Assembly: GCA_030431755.1 (NCBI GenBank)
Contig: JAUIIK010000002.1
Coordinates: forward strand, 1-64,000
Origin: Chloroflexia bacterium
GTDB taxonomy: Bacteria; Chloroflexota; Chloroflexia; Thermomicrobiales; CFX8
Direction of reading: 5' to 3'
DNA: 64,000 nucleotides
Made by a program: the position numbers and the translations under genes. The first letter of the stretch is position 1; each line of letters begins with the position of its first letter. A model generated the notes under the pieces. It made no database searches. It was not told the DNA's origin and saw only the letters and a list, made by a program, of their open reading frames with translations. Positions 1-10,603 of the stretch are shown here, one piece after another.

Positions 1-164
1 TGCCGGACGCCGATCAGGTTGCCGAGCTCATCGACGCTGACCTCATCGACCAGCGGCGTCAACTGCTCGCGCACGAAATCCCGCACCGCCTCCTCACGGC
101 CCGGTATTCCAGGGAGTTCGCAGAGCTGTCGTAGGAGGTCCATATTCAATGTGTCCGCCGCCAT
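1..164 (-). CDS. M42-family metallopeptidase/aminopeptidase, N-terminal fragment (runs off window start)
   Basis: Reverse complement from ATG at 164 reads MAADTLNMDLLRQLCELPGIPGREEAVRDFVREQLTPLVDEVSVDELGNLIGVR, a typical M42 N-terminus; absent from the ORF track because truncated. Confidence 0.7.
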   Translation of the reverse strand, partial: MAADTLNMDLLRQLCELPGIPGREEAVRDFVREQLTPLVDEVSVDELGNLIGVR

Positions 165-329
165 GGTTATCGCTTTCCAGTGCCTCTCTCAAGACGCAGC
201 CACTCATCCTAGCCGCTATTTGACGCATAGAGAGTGGATGGGGCTGGTGTTGAGGGAACTTCGTGGCTCTGCGGCACGTCGTGGTTGTAGCAGGATGGGT
301 TGGCTGAAGATTTCGGAAGGTGAAGTGAG

Positions 330-713
330 ATGCAGCAAGATCACGTCGTGCTAGACGAGCTTGATGATAGACCGGACGGTGGCTCCATGGCTGGCGCGAT
401 TATCATTGCCGTGCTCCTGCAGATCGCCTGGGCGGCCGTTTGTCTATCACAGTTGGAATACCCGTTAACTCAGCTCTGTATAGGTCCGTGTGAGCCAGTT
501 GACCGCCCCTCCTCTGATGGGCTTCTACTCGTCGCAATTCCCGTCGTTGGCTCATTCCTCAGCGTCATGACCGGCGCACTCTTCGGGTTCTCTTATGAGC
601 GCCTTAACACGTGGCTGATCTTCCTGTTCGGCGTGCCGCTCGTCACTCTCGTTGTGCTCGGGGCGATCTGGCCGCTCACGTTCATCGCTCTGTTGACGCT
701 GGGCGGCAGCTAA
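330..713 (+). CDS. hypothetical membrane protein
   Basis: 127-aa ORF with several hydrophobic segments. Confidence 0.45.
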   Translation: MQQDHVVLDELDDRPDGGSMAGAIIIAVLLQIAWAAVCLSQLEYPLTQLCIGPCEPVDRPSSDGLLLVAIPVVGSFLSVMTGALFGFSYERLNTWLIFLFGVPLVTLVVLGAIWPLTFIALLTLGGS

Positions 714-893
714 AACTACTCCGTTCTGGTTGTGGTGCCGGGAACACCATACAAGGCGACCCGAGCCGGCTGCGCCTCCGCCTTCCACATCACAATTCCA
801 GCGTGAATCCGCGGGACAAGGCGCAGTATGCCGTATCCGACATTCCCGATGGAAGGACGCCGGTGCCATGCCGTTCTGGAGATCTTTTCCCCT

Positions 894-917
894 GTAGCCG
901 CGACGCGCTGCGTCGCC
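894..917 (+). repeat. REP-like unit GTAGCC-GCGACGC-gct-GCGTCGC-C
   Basis: GTAG followed by a perfect 7-bp stem; same unit recurs at 26762-26853. Confidence 0.6.
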
Positions 918-1036
918 ATACCCGCCGCGCCCACTATCGGCGCATGAGGAACCAATCGCGACAACTCCGCATTGCGGCACCAAGAGCGAGCATTGGGAGC
1001 ATCGGAACGTCAGAGTTCTTGCGGTCGATTCGAGTC

Positions 1037-1070
1037 GGATCCTTCGCGGCGCGGACTTGTTCAGGATGAC
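1037..1070. repeat. single arm of a GTCATCCTGA...GCGAAGGATC-type intergenic repeat
   Basis: GGATCCTTCGCGGCGCGGACTTGTTCAGGATGAC; shares GTCATCCTGA with 13115-13158. Confidence 0.45.
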
Positions 1071-1135
1071 GATGGGGTAACGGGTACTGCTCGCTGGTTG
1101 GGCGCGAGTCCGCCGGCGGGGGACGGTGCTTCGCG

Positions 1136-1960
1136 CTACTGCTCGTCAACAAGGAAATTGCGGCGTAATCGCGACGCTTCGGCCGGCTCGACCAGCGCAT
1201 CGGAGTCGTCTTTGAGGGTGACGCCGGAGAGGCCGAGGCGGCGGGCGGAGGTCATCAAATGGTGTAGGCGGTGGGCGGCTTCGGGGTAGCTCAGGCCGGC
1301 GGCGCGGATGTTGGAGATGCAGTTGCGGTCGGCGTCGGTGTTGCCGACCTGCGGCCCGTAGGTGAGGTAGATGCCGAGGCTGTCCGGTGAGCTGAGGCCG
1401 GGCCGTTCGCCGATCAAGATGACGGCAAGTTCCGCACCGAGCAGCGCGCCGATCTCGTCGCTGATAGCGACCCGGCCTTGTTCGACTAGCGCAATCGGAG
1501 CGACGCTCCACGCTTTGGGATCGAGTCGGGACAAGATGGCTTCGAGCATCGCCGGTGCATGGCGCTGGACCGCGAGTGCCGAGAGCCCGTCGGCGACGAT
1601 GAACGCGGTGCCACCAGCCCTCTCATTGTGATCTAGCAAGCGATGTGAGGCTTCATCTAGCCGCCGTCCGAGGTCGGGACGCTGGAGATAGGTTGCCCGG
1701 TCGGGCGCGGCGCTGTGGAGGCGCAGCGTCTCGTAGCCGAGCGCGCTGATGTCGCCTGCGAGCGTGGCCATGTCCAGCTCGCTCTGGACGGCATCGCGGG
1801 CGCGGGCGTGGGCCAGCTGAAAATCGAGGTGGCGGTTGGTCGGCAGGCTGCTGCCGGCCCGGCCCAGCGCGATGCGGGCCGTCGTGTAGTCCCGCAGAAA
1901 CTCCCACGGATTTACCACCGCTGGCGCGGCTTGTTCTGGTCGGTCCCGCCGATCAGTCAT
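1136..1960 (-). CDS. eutC: ethanolamine ammonia-lyase small subunit
   Basis: EutC-like protein ([21 protein letters not shown]...[14 protein letters not shown]), directly downstream of eutB. Confidence 0.92.
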   Translation of the reverse strand: MTDRRDRPEQAAPAVVNPWEFLRDYTTARIALGRAGSSLPTNRHLDFQLAHARARDAVQSELDMATLAGDISALGYETLRLHSAAPDRATYLQRPDLGRRLDEASHRLLDHNERAGGTAFIVADGLSALAVQRHAPAMLEAILSRLDPKAWSVAPIALVEQGRVAISDEIGALLGAELAVILIGERPGLSSPDSLGIYLTYGPQVGNTDADRNCISNIRAAGLSYPEAAHRLHHLMTSARRLGLSGVTLKDDSDALVEPAEASRLRRNFLVDEQ

Positions 1961-3350
1961 GCGACACTCCCGCAAGTGCCTGGCGGAAAGGCTCGGGCAG
2001 TGAGTCGGTCAGCTGTGGCTGCATGGCGTCGTCGAAAATGCCCATCCGCTCCAGCCATGCCTCGAACTCGGGCGCGGGCCGCAGGCCAAGTACCTGCCGG
2101 ACGTAGAGCGCGTCGTGGAACGAGGTCGATTGGTAGTTGAGCATGACGTCGTCGGAACCGGGGATGCCCATGATATAGCTGCATCCCGCGACGCCGAGTA
2201 GTGTCAGCAGAGCGTCCATATCGTCCTGATCGGCTTCGGCGTGGTTGGTGTAGCAGACGTCGCAGCCCATCGGGACGCCGAGCAGCTTGCCGCAGAAGTG
2301 GTCCTCCAGCCCGGCGCGGGTGATCTGTTTGCCGTCGAAGAGGTACTCGGGCCCGATGAAGCCGACGACAGTATTGACCAGCAGCGGCCGGAACTTGCGG
2401 GCGACGGCGTAGCTGCGGGCTTCGAGCGTCTGCTGGTCGACGCCGTGGTGGGCGTCGGCCGAGAGGGCGCTGCCCTGGCCGGTCTCGAAGTACATGACGT
2501 TGTCGCCGAGCGTGCCCCGGCCGAGCGCCAGCGCCGCCTCGTAGCCCTCCTGTAAGAGTGCCAGGTCGGCGCCGAAGCTGGCGTTGGCCGCCTCGGTCCC
2601 GGCGATGGATTGGAAGACGAGGTCTACCGGCGCGCCGCGGTTGATGGCCTCGATGCTGGTCGTGATGTGGGTCAGGACGCAGCTCTGGGTCGGAATCTGA
2701 TACTTGCTGATGATCGCATCGAGCATGACGAGCAGCTCGCTGACGTTGCGGAGACTGTCGGTGGCCGGGTTGATCCCGATGACGGCGTCGCCGCTGCCGT
2801 AGAGCAGGCCGTCGAGGATGCTGGCGGCGATCCCGCCCGGATTGTCGGTCGGGTCGTTTGGCTGGAGCCGGGTCGCCATCCGCTCCGCTAGCCCGATCGT
2901 GTTGCGGAATCGTGTCACAACCCGGCAGCGCTGCGCGACCAGTATGAGATCTTGGAGCCGCATGATCTTCGAGACAGCGGCAACCATCTCAGGCGTGAGG
3001 CCGGGCGCAAGCCGGGCCAGCGTCTCCTCGTCCGCGTTCTCCGAGAGCAGCCAGTTCCGGAAGTCGCCGACGGTCAGGCTGCTAATCGGCTCGAAGGCTT
3101 CGGCGTCGTGCTCGTCGACGATCAGTCGGGTGACCTCGTCATCCTCGTATGGGATGACCGCCTCGTTGAGAAAGGCCTTCAGCGGCAGCTCGGCCAGCGC
3201 CATCTGGGCCGCGACCCGCTCCTCGGCGTCCGCCGCCGCGATCCCGGCCAGCACATCCCCGGACCGCAACGGCGTCGCCTTCGCCAGCAGTTCGCGAAGA
3301 TTGACGAAGGTGTAGGCGCGGTTGGAGAGGTTGTAGCGGTATGCGGTCAT
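1953..3350 (-). CDS. eutB: ethanolamine ammonia-lyase large subunit
   Basis: 465-aa EutB family protein, overlaps eutC start. Confidence 0.95.
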   Translation of the reverse strand: MTAYRYNLSNRAYTFVNLRELLAKATPLRSGDVLAGIAAADAEERVAAQMALAELPLKAFLNEAVIPYEDDEVTRLIVDEHDAEAFEPISSLTVGDFRNWLLSENADEETLARLAPGLTPEMVAAVSKIMRLQDLILVAQRCRVVTRFRNTIGLAERMATRLQPNDPTDNPGGIAASILDGLLYGSGDAVIGINPATDSLRNVSELLVMLDAIISKYQIPTQSCVLTHITTSIEAINRGAPVDLVFQSIAGTEAANASFGADLALLQEGYEAALALGRGTLGDNVMYFETGQGSALSADAHHGVDQQTLEARSYAVARKFRPLLVNTVVGFIGPEYLFDGKQITRAGLEDHFCGKLLGVPMGCDVCYTNHAEADQDDMDALLTLLGVAGCSYIMGIPGSDDVMLNYQSTSFHDALYVRQVLGLRPAPEFEAWLERMGIFDDAMQPQLTDSLPEPFRQALAGVSHD

Positions 3351-3423
3351 CGGGGCGGCTCCAGATCGTCAGCGCCAGATTCGCGCTATTGTAGGCTAAC
3401 AATGAGCGCCGATAGAGACGCAC

Positions 3424-3675
3424 ATGATTCGAATGGGAGCACAGGTGATGGTCAGGCACTATCAGGTGGTGCTGGAGTGGGACCCCGAGGATGAGTTGTG
3501 GGTCACCTATGTCCCTGCGCTAGATCATCTCTCCACCTACGGTGAGACGCGCGAGCATGCCCTCGAACACACTCGTGAGGCGATCATGGGCTATCTTGAA
3601 GCGGCAGAGCAGGAAGGCATCCTGGTTGCTGGGGAGCGTAGTGTTGAACTCGTTGAACTGGACGTCGCAGTTTAG
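3424..3675 (+). CDS. hicB: HicB-family antitoxin
   Basis: YQVVLEWDPEDELWVTYVPALDHLSTYGETREHALEHTREAI is HicB-like; stop overlaps next start (TAGTG). Confidence 0.8.
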   Translation: MIRMGAQVMVRHYQVVLEWDPEDELWVTYVPALDHLSTYGETREHALEHTREAIMGYLEAAEQEGILVAGERSVELVELDVAV

Positions 3676-3908
3676 TGCCGCCGACGCCAAGGATCAGCGG
3701 CCGGGCAATGGTTCGCGCACTGGAACGCGGTGGTTTCGAACTCAGTCATGTACGCGGTAGCCATCATTATCTTCGACAGCCCGGCGTCGCGCGTCTTGTC
3801 GTGGTTCCTGTCCATGGGAATCGTGATCTGCCGATTGGGACACTGCGGTCCATCCTTCGACAAGCAGACCTCGCCACCGAGGATCTCATAGATCTTCTTA
3901 ATGATTGA
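3675..3908 (+). CDS. hicA: HicA-family mRNA interferase toxin
   Basis: RAMVRALERGGFELSHVRGSHHYLRQPG...VVPVHGNRDLPIGTLRSILRQADL, HicA signature. Confidence 0.87.
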   Translation: MPPTPRISGRAMVRALERGGFELSHVRGSHHYLRQPGVARLVVVPVHGNRDLPIGTLRSILRQADLATEDLIDLLND

Positions 3909-3919
3909 CACGCCTCAGA

Positions 3920-3953
3920 CATCAACCCTGGTCTTCCAAGACCAGGGTTGATG
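3920..3953. terminator. bidirectional hairpin between convergent hicA and ggt
   Basis: CATCAACCCTGGTCTT-CC-AAGACCAGGGTTGATG, perfect 16-bp inverted repeat. Confidence 0.75.
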
Positions 3954-3971
3954 CCGGTGCGAACTGTGGAC

Positions 3972-5660
3972 TCAGTTGCCCGCCGCGATGCCGATGCCGA
4001 AGGGGTCTGCGCCGCCGTTGCGGAGGCCGGTTGCCGGGTCGACCGTGACACCGGTTGGGCTGGCGAAGGCGCGGGGCGCGAAGGTCACGTGGGCATCGAC
4101 GACGTTGTGGCCCATATCCCGCAGCTTGTCGCGCGTCTGCTGGTTGATGCGGTCATCGATGAGCAGTTCGTCGGGGCTGGAGGCGTCGAGCAGCGGCGAG
4201 GAGCAGGATGACTGGATGTCCAGCTCGAAATCGAGCACGTTGAGCGCCATCTGCATGCAGGTGTCGATGATTCGCCGTCCACCCGGCGCGCCGACGGCGA
4301 GGACCGGCTGGCCGTCCCTGGCTGCCACGATGTGGGCCATGTTCGAGGCCGGTCGTTTCCACGGCGCGATCGAGTTGGCGCGGCCCGGGATCGGCTCGAA
4401 GAGGTTCATCGAGTCATTGAGCAGCACGCCGACGTCCGGCACCGTCACGGCCGAGCCGAAGATGAGCGTCAGCGTCTGGGTCACCGAGACCATGTTGCCG
4501 TCCTTGTCGACGACCGAGAGGTGGGTCGTGCAGCCGTCGTCCATGTGCGTCGCGCTGGCCGCCCGCTCGTGCCGGATGCCAACGCCAGGCTCGGGCTGTG
4601 AGGCCCGGTTGGAGTCGATCTCGGCCCGGCGCTGCTCGCCGTAGGCTCTGGATGCCAGCTTTTCCCAGTCAATGTCGATGAACTCAGGATCGCCGACGTA
4701 GGCGAAGCGGTCGGCGAAGGCGCGGCGGCTAGCTTCGGCGATGTGGTGGATCGTTGTCGCGGTGTTGTGGCCGGTGGCGCGGATGTCGAGGCCGTCGAGG
4801 ATGTTGAAGGACTCGGCCAGGGTGATCCCGCCGCCCTGGTAGGGCAGTAGCAGGAGTTCGTAGCCGTGGTAGTCGACAACGATCGGGTCATGCTCGACCG
4901 GCTCGTACTTGTTGAGGTCCGCGGCCGTCAGGATGCCGCCGATGCCCTGGATATGCTCGCCGATCCGCTCTGCGACGTCGCCCTTGTAAAAACCGTCCGG
5001 GCCGTGCTCAGCGATCTTCTTAAGCGTGCCGGCCAGCTCGGGCTGACGAATGCGGGGCGAGGCCGCGCCGAAGAGCGGCGCCGGCGGGGTGCCGTTACTG
5101 AGGAAGATGCGCTCGGTCTCCGGGTCGCGCTTGATCGTGTTCTGCTGGGATGAGAGCAGCATGCCGTTGTACCAGTTGACCTCGAAGCCCTCCTCGGCCA
5201 GCTTCACGGCCGGGCCGACGACGTCGCCGATGTCTTTCTTGCCGTACTTCGCGACCGCCGCCGCCATTCCGCCGACCATGCCGGGCACGACGCAGGAGAG
5301 GGGGCCGTACGCGTTGGCCTGATCCTTGACGCCGCCGAAGCCGACGACGGTGCGTCCTTCGCCGGTCAGCTCGTACATGTCGGGTGTCGCGGCCTGTGGG
5401 GCGCGGCCGAAGTAGTCGATGACGGTGCGAGTGCCGTCGGCCATGTGGATTGTCATAAAACCGACGCCGCCGATGCCGCTCATCCAGGGTTCGGCGACTC
5501 CGACGGCGAAGGCTGCCGTCGCCGCAGCATCGACGGCGTTGCCGCCCTGCTCGAGAATCCCCAGCGCCGCCCGCACCGCTTCCGGGTGTTTCGCAGCGAC
5601 CATGCCGTTGCGCGACACCGCCAGCGACCGGCTGACATTCAGTGTTGTTTCGGATGCCAT
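3972..5660 (-). CDS. ggt: gamma-glutamyltransferase
   Basis: GGT family: AALGILEQGGNAVDAAATAAFAVGVAEPWMSGIGG; catalytic region DDGCTTHLSVVDKDGNMVS. Confidence 0.93.
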   Translation of the reverse strand: MASETTLNVSRSLAVSRNGMVAAKHPEAVRAALGILEQGGNAVDAAATAAFAVGVAEPWMSGIGGVGFMTIHMADGTRTVIDYFGRAPQAATPDMYELTGEGRTVVGFGGVKDQANAYGPLSCVVPGMVGGMAAAVAKYGKKDIGDVVGPAVKLAEEGFEVNWYNGMLLSSQQNTIKRDPETERIFLSNGTPPAPLFGAASPRIRQPELAGTLKKIAEHGPDGFYKGDVAERIGEHIQGIGGILTAADLNKYEPVEHDPIVVDYHGYELLLLPYQGGGITLAESFNILDGLDIRATGHNTATTIHHIAEASRRAFADRFAYVGDPEFIDIDWEKLASRAYGEQRRAEIDSNRASQPEPGVGIRHERAASATHMDDGCTTHLSVVDKDGNMVSVTQTLTLIFGSAVTVPDVGVLLNDSMNLFEPIPGRANSIAPWKRPASNMAHIVAARDGQPVLAVGAPGGRRIIDTCMQMALNVLDFELDIQSSCSSPLLDASSPDELLIDDRINQQTRDKLRDMGHNVVDAHVTFAPRAFASPTGVTVDPATGLRNGGADPFGIGIAAGN

Positions 5661-5769
5661 GTGTTTGAAGCTCCTATCTGCCCGTTTAGGGGAGGTAGTG
5701 GATATTGGCTCCACAATAGCGAGATAGGGGCCGGGTGCGCAACGCTAATCACGATTGTGGGGAATGGCT

Positions 5770-6204
5770 CTATCGCAGATGTGAGATGACCTCATCCGGT
5801 GGTACGACGATGATTCCGAATTTGGATCGGATTTCGGTCTTAAATTCCAGGAGGTGCCGTCGATCGTAGCTCGCAAGCCAGTTTGCGGAGCCAGCGACCG
5901 CGGCAGCCACTATTGGTGCATCCTTGTAATCTATGATCTGCCCAGCCAGTTTGATCACTTTGGGATCAGGTATCGCAATCTCGAAGTTGACAGTCTCACG
6001 AAAGCGGTCGAAATCGACCAGCGCCTCTGGAACTTTGGCGGTGAGATTGCGCACGGTCTCGGTGATAACAAGGTTACTCAGGATGAGTGAGGCCTCGTTG
6101 CGAATTCCGGCATTCACGAGATCTCTGGCGCTACCTCGAGGTGATATTGACGCGGCAATTAGTACGCGGGAGTCGATGAATACCTTCGGTTGACCACTAC
6201 TCAC
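5770..6204 (-). CDS. PIN-domain protein (VapC-like toxin)
   Basis: VFIDSRVLIAASISPRGSARDLV...DYKDAPIVAAAVAGSANWLASYD; overlaps upstream AbrB-type gene. Confidence 0.78.
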   Translation of the reverse strand: MSSGQPKVFIDSRVLIAASISPRGSARDLVNAGIRNEASLILSNLVITETVRNLTAKVPEALVDFDRFRETVNFEIAIPDPKVIKLAGQIIDYKDAPIVAAAVAGSANWLASYDRRHLLEFKTEIRSKFGIIVVPPDEVISHLR

Positions 6205-6478
6205 TCAGTTCCTCGGGCAACTCGCTAAGGATGCGCCCGCGTTCTTCGCGGCCCGATTCGATGAGGTCTTCGAGGGTCAGCCCCTGACGCCGTAGAGCTT
6301 CACCGATGGCATCTAGCGCCTGGTTAGCGATGACCTCGTGCGGAGTGATCAGCAGTTTGCCGTCGGACTCCTCGACCGCTACGAGATCGCCCTTCTTAAT
6401 GCCGAGCTTGCGCCGGAGTTCAGCAGGCAACGTTACCTGCCCTTTTTCCTGGACGCGAATCAGTTTCGATGCGGTCAT
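6197..6478 (-). CDS. AbrB/SpoVT-type antitoxin
   Basis: MTASKLIRVQEKGQVTLPAELRRKLGIKKGDLVAVEE. Confidence 0.85.
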   Translation of the reverse strand: MTASKLIRVQEKGQVTLPAELRRKLGIKKGDLVAVEESDGKLLITPHEVIANQALDAIGEALRRQGLTLEDLIESGREERGRILSELPEELSE

Positions 6479-6631
6479 CTCAGCACCTCCGAAAGTCATA
6501 CATTCCGGAAGTATAACCGAGTGATGGAGAGCGAAACGCCCCTCATCCATCTTGGACAAGGGGCGCTATCATCCCGGCCACACCCGGATGCGACCGGCTT
6601 TCCCTACAAACTACGTACTACAACCTACAAC

Positions 6632-7861
6632 CTATTCGCGCTCAGCCTTACTGAGCGCCGCAACCTTCAGCGGCAGGGCGAAGAGGTTGATGAAGCCGCG
6701 AGCGTCAGCGTGGCTGTAGAGGTCGCTGGCGCCGAAGGTGGCGAACTCTTCGGAGTAGAGCGAGTGCGGCGAGGTGCGGCCCTGGATGATCAGGTTGCCC
6801 TTGTAGAGCTTCATCGTCACTTCGCCAGTGTTGGGCTGCTGGGTGACGTTCACGAAGGCGTCCATGGCCTCGCGTAGCGGCGTGAACCAGAGCCCGTCGT
6901 AGGCGATCTCGGAGTACCGCTGGGCGACGAGGTCCTTGTAGTGCAGCGTGGCGCGGTCGAGGGTGATCGACTCCAGCTCCTTGTGGGCCGTCGAGAGGAT
7001 CGTCGCGGCGGGCTGTTCGTAGATGCCGCGGCTCTTCATCCCGACGAGCCGATTCTCGACCAGATCGATCCGGCCAACGCCATGCTTGCCGCCGATCTCG
7101 TTGAGCGCCTCGACCATCTCGACCGGCTTCATCTGCGCGCCATCGACGGTGACCGGCCAGCCTTCTTCGAAACCGATGGTGATGATCTGGCCCTCGTCGG
7201 GCGCTTCCTCCGGCGAGGTCGTGATGCCGAAGATGCTCTCCGGCGGCGGCTGGCTCGGATCCTCCAGGACGCCGCCCTCGTGGGAGTAGTGCCAGAGGTT
7301 GCGGTCGCGCGAGTAGATCGCCTCGGCGGTAGCCGTGACAGGGATCATGTGCTCGGCGGCGTATTCGAGCGCATCCTCGCGCGAATGGATGTTCCACTCG
7401 CGCCAGGGGGCGATGATCGCCATCTCGGGCGCAAGAGCGTGGTAGGTGACCTCGAAGCGCACCTGGTCGTTGCCTTTGCCGGTCGCGCCGTGAGAGAGCG
7501 CGTCCGCGCCCTCGGCCTTGGCGACGGCGACCTGGTGGCTGGCGATGACTGGCCGGGCGAAGCTGGTGCCGAGCAGGTATTTGCGTTCGTAGAGCGCGCC
7601 GGCCCGCAGCGTTGGGAAGGCGAAGTCGGTCAGGAATTCCTCGCGCAGATCCTCGATGAAGAGCTTCGATGCACCGGTGCGGAGCGCCTTCTCTTCGAGG
7701 CCGTCGAGCTCCTCGTACTGGCCGACGTCGGCGGTGAAGGCAATGACTTCACAGTTGTAGTTGTTCTTGAGCCAGGGAATGATGACCGAGGTATCGAGGC
7801 CACCGGAGTAGGCCAGGACGGCTTTGGTGACTGTCGGTTTACCGTTGGATGAAGCGGACAT
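6632..7861 (-). CDS. argG: argininosuccinate synthase
   Basis: [36 protein letters not shown] plus full-length ArgG similarity. Confidence 0.97.
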   Translation of the reverse strand: MSASSNGKPTVTKAVLAYSGGLDTSVIIPWLKNNYNCEVIAFTADVGQYEELDGLEEKALRTGASKLFIEDLREEFLTDFAFPTLRAGALYERKYLLGTSFARPVIASHQVAVAKAEGADALSHGATGKGNDQVRFEVTYHALAPEMAIIAPWREWNIHSREDALEYAAEHMIPVTATAEAIYSRDRNLWHYSHEGGVLEDPSQPPPESIFGITTSPEEAPDEGQIITIGFEEGWPVTVDGAQMKPVEMVEALNEIGGKHGVGRIDLVENRLVGMKSRGIYEQPAATILSTAHKELESITLDRATLHYKDLVAQRYSEIAYDGLWFTPLREAMDAFVNVTQQPNTGEVTMKLYKGNLIIQGRTSPHSLYSEEFATFGASDLYSHADARGFINLFALPLKVAALSKAERE

Positions 7862-7950
7862 GAAAAGACCCCACGTTTCGTTTATACGGATGGTTCGACG
7901 GAACCAGTGTCAGAACAGGATACGGAAAAGTCAGCGAAGGTCAACAGCCT

Positions 7951-7969
7951 GCCGTTCGAACCGAACGGC
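7951..7969 (-). promoter_or_regulatory. perfect hairpin in argG 5' leader
   Basis: GCCGTTCG-AAC-CGAACGGC. Confidence 0.45.
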
Positions 7970-8153
7970 TACGGCCTGGTCCTACGCCTTTCCCTATATC
8001 TGTAGCGCCCTGGCCGGACCACCTCGGTGGGAATCCTTCCGTGTTGTTGCCTGCAACTTTGTGAAATAGAGAACAAACTCCCCGCCCAACTGCCCGCGGG
8101 ACGTTATCACGAGGGTGGGGCAGTGTCAATCTGGAGGCATATCGTTGATGGGC

Positions 8154-8795
8154 TCAGTAGGAAAGATTGTGTTCGATCATGATCCGGTTGATGGTTGCCC
8201 GTAGGACTGGCACATCGAGCCTGATCGCGTCGGCCTCGTCACATGCGAGCGCGTCATGTGCCCGCTCATAGAGCATCACGGCTGGTCCATCGTTGTGCGC
8301 GTTGGAGTAGAGCAGTCCGTCCAGCGCTCCGAATTCATCGACGGCATCGTAGAAGTACCTCGACCACGGTTGGGAGAGCGCATGCTCGCACTTCGCAATG
8401 GCTGACACCGTTCCAGCGCGCATTGCCCCGTTTCCCCGGAGTTCCAGAAGGGTAATTGTTCGTGTTGTCGTTGGAGCTGCGACACACATGTTGCCGGGAA
8501 CCACGATGCCGGTGTCGCCGAACACCTCGACCAGGCAGGCGGCCAGCGCGACGGTGATGTCAGCATCCCAGGATGCATAGTAAACGGCGCGCTCGGGATC
8601 GTCAGCCGGGCGTCGGCCAGAATCCGTGCCGCGATGATGGTCGAAGCGAAGGCGTGGGCCGTTTGCTCGAAACGTGAGAGCCGTCGAGTTCCAGCGCGTC
8701 GGATCGTAGATGCGGACAAGTGTCGATGCCACCGGTAGTTCGACGAAGCGTGGATTGGGTCGTCGCTCGGGCGGTGGCGGATTGATGACCACCAC
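8154..8795 (-). CDS. RES-domain toxin
   Basis: RES features: VRIYDPTRWNSTALTFRANGPRLRFDHH...RAVYYAS...; downstream of an antitoxin with a DUF2384-like C-terminus. Confidence 0.75.
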   Translation of the reverse strand: MVVINPPPPERRPNPRFVELPVASTLVRIYDPTRWNSTALTFRANGPRLRFDHHRGTDSGRRPADDPERAVYYASWDADITVALAACLVEVFGDTGIVVPGNMCVAAPTTTRTITLLELRGNGAMRAGTVSAIAKCEHALSQPWSRYFYDAVDEFGALDGLLYSNAHNDGPAVMLYERAHDALACDEADAIRLDVPVLRATINRIMIEHNLSY

Positions 8796-8796
8796 G

Positions 8797-9405
8797 TCAG
8801 GCGATACCCACGCCCCGCGCTTGCCGAATTACGCGCTCGGCCTGTCCGTCCCTGAGCAGCTCAAGTGGGCTCTTGCCGTCGAATACATCGTTTGGACGGG
8901 TGAGCCAGCTGATCTTTGCGAGCGGTGTGATCTCGAGTGCCCGGATGACGTCCGGCAGTCCGTCGATGGCACCGTCCGGCCCCTCGGGATCGAACTGCCA
9001 GGTTGGGAAACGCAACGCGCCACGGTCCATGACGGCGAGCAGTGTGCCTGCTTTGACTCTGTCGTGCGGTGTCTGGCGGGTGGTGTTGAGCAGCTTCGCG
9101 ACCTGTGGAGCCGTTAGTGAGCCGGCCAGCAGCGCCCTCCGGCGTTCGAAGGAACGCATCAGGAGTTCGAGCTCGTCTTCAACTCGCCGTGATGCCGACA
9201 CCGGTCGGGCAAACGGCGATGCCTCTTCCGGCGTTATCGAGGATTCCGATGACTCAAGTCCCTGCGCGATGCTTTCGAGTACCGTCTCGAGCTCATCGTC
9301 TCCGAGCGCGTTCAGCCGATCTTCCAGGCGTTCGATCTTCGACCGTATCGTCGGGCGACGCGCGCCGAACTCATGGGATGTGGAAATGTGTAGCGCCGAT
9401 GCCAT
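8797..9405 (-). CDS. antitoxin with HTH segment and DUF2384/MbcA-like C-terminal domain
   Basis: HTH-like LTAPQVAKLLNTTRQTPHDRVKAGTLLAV; C-term FDGKSPLELLRDGQAERVIRQARGVG. Confidence 0.72.
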   Translation of the reverse strand: MASALHISTSHEFGARRPTIRSKIERLEDRLNALGDDELETVLESIAQGLESSESSITPEEASPFARPVSASRRVEDELELLMRSFERRRALLAGSLTAPQVAKLLNTTRQTPHDRVKAGTLLAVMDRGALRFPTWQFDPEGPDGAIDGLPDVIRALEITPLAKISWLTRPNDVFDGKSPLELLRDGQAERVIRQARGVGIA

Positions 9406-9561
9406 CGATCACCTCCTCACTGATATTCAATTCTATGGTCATTGCGTAAGAGATGTCAATCATGTCGCTTCCGTATTGATGTGCCCATCGTTGAACTCTC
9501 CCGCCCTCAGGCTTCATCGTATAGTGACCGAGTCAAGAGGCTCGTGGAAGATGGGGGAGCG

Positions 9562-10548
9562 ATGAGAGCTGTCGTGCATACGCGCTACGGGCCGCCGGAG
9601 GTGCTGGAGGTCCGGGAGGTCGAGAAGCCGGCGCCGGTGGGTGATCAGGTGCTGATCCGGGTGCATGCCGCGACGGTGCACACCGGGGATTGCGAGATCC
9701 GGCGTTTCCAGATCATGCCCTTCTTCTGGATTCCGCTGCGCCTGCTCTGGGGCGTCCGGCAACCGCGCGGAACGAAGATCCTCGGCCAGGAGGTCTCCGG
9801 GGTGGTGCAGGCGGTTGGCGAGAATGTGAGCCGCTTCAAGCCCGGCGACGAAGTCATCGCGACGACTGGCATGGGCATGGCCGGATACTCTGAATTCGTC
9901 TGTCTACCCGAAAAGCGCGCGATGGCGCGGAAGCCGTCGAATGTTTCGTTCGCCGAGGCGGCGGTCATCCCGGTGGCCGGACAGAACGCGCTGCACTTCC
10001 TGCGCGAGGCGGATATCCAGCCGGGCCAGCAAGTGCTGATCTACGGCTCATCGGGCAGCATCGGTACGCTGGCGGTGCAGCTGGCGAAGCACATGGGCGC
10101 AGCGGTGACGGCGGTCTGCAGCACCGGCAAGATCGAGCTGGTGCGGTCGCTTGGCGCCGACCACATCGTCGATTACACCCGCGAAGATTTCAGCGAGCAG
10201 GGCCGCGTCTACGATGTCGTCTTTGACACGATCGGCAAGAGTGCGTTTTCCAAGACAATGCGGGTGATCAAGGAAGGCGGGGCGTACATCCAGGCGAACC
10301 CGAGCGTGGCGGATATGTTGCGGGGACCGCTTGCGGCCAGGCGACAGAACAAGCGGGTGATCCTCTCATTCGCCGGCAACAGCAGCGATGACCTCGCATA
10401 CCTGACGGGTCTTGTGGAGCGGGGAGATCTGAAGCTCATCGTCGACCGTACCTATCCATTGGAAGAGGCCGTCGAAGCCCACCGCTATGCCGATGAGGGG
10501 CACAAACGGGGCAACATCGTTCTGACCACGGTCGCCGACGCGGGCTGA
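9562..10548 (+). CDS. NAD(P)-dependent zinc-type alcohol dehydrogenase / quinone oxidoreductase family
   Basis: MRAVVHTRYGPPEVLEVREVEKPAPVGDQVLIRV...VLIYGSSGSIGTLAVQLAKHMGA. Confidence 0.9.
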   Translation: MRAVVHTRYGPPEVLEVREVEKPAPVGDQVLIRVHAATVHTGDCEIRRFQIMPFFWIPLRLLWGVRQPRGTKILGQEVSGVVQAVGENVSRFKPGDEVIATTGMGMAGYSEFVCLPEKRAMARKPSNVSFAEAAVIPVAGQNALHFLREADIQPGQQVLIYGSSGSIGTLAVQLAKHMGAAVTAVCSTGKIELVRSLGADHIVDYTREDFSEQGRVYDVVFDTIGKSAFSKTMRVIKEGGAYIQANPSVADMLRGPLAARRQNKRVILSFAGNSSDDLAYLTGLVERGDLKLIVDRTYPLEEAVEAHRYADEGHKRGNIVLTTVADAG

Positions 10549-10603
10549 GCAGGAGCGTCGCTGTGAGGCTGCGAACGGAGCCTGATCCCATAAGCGAGGA
10601 AGC

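Noticed and set aside
7951-7969. GTTCGAA-like string considered as a tRNA T-arm
   Set aside because: No cloverleaf or acceptor stem; it is a simple leader hairpin
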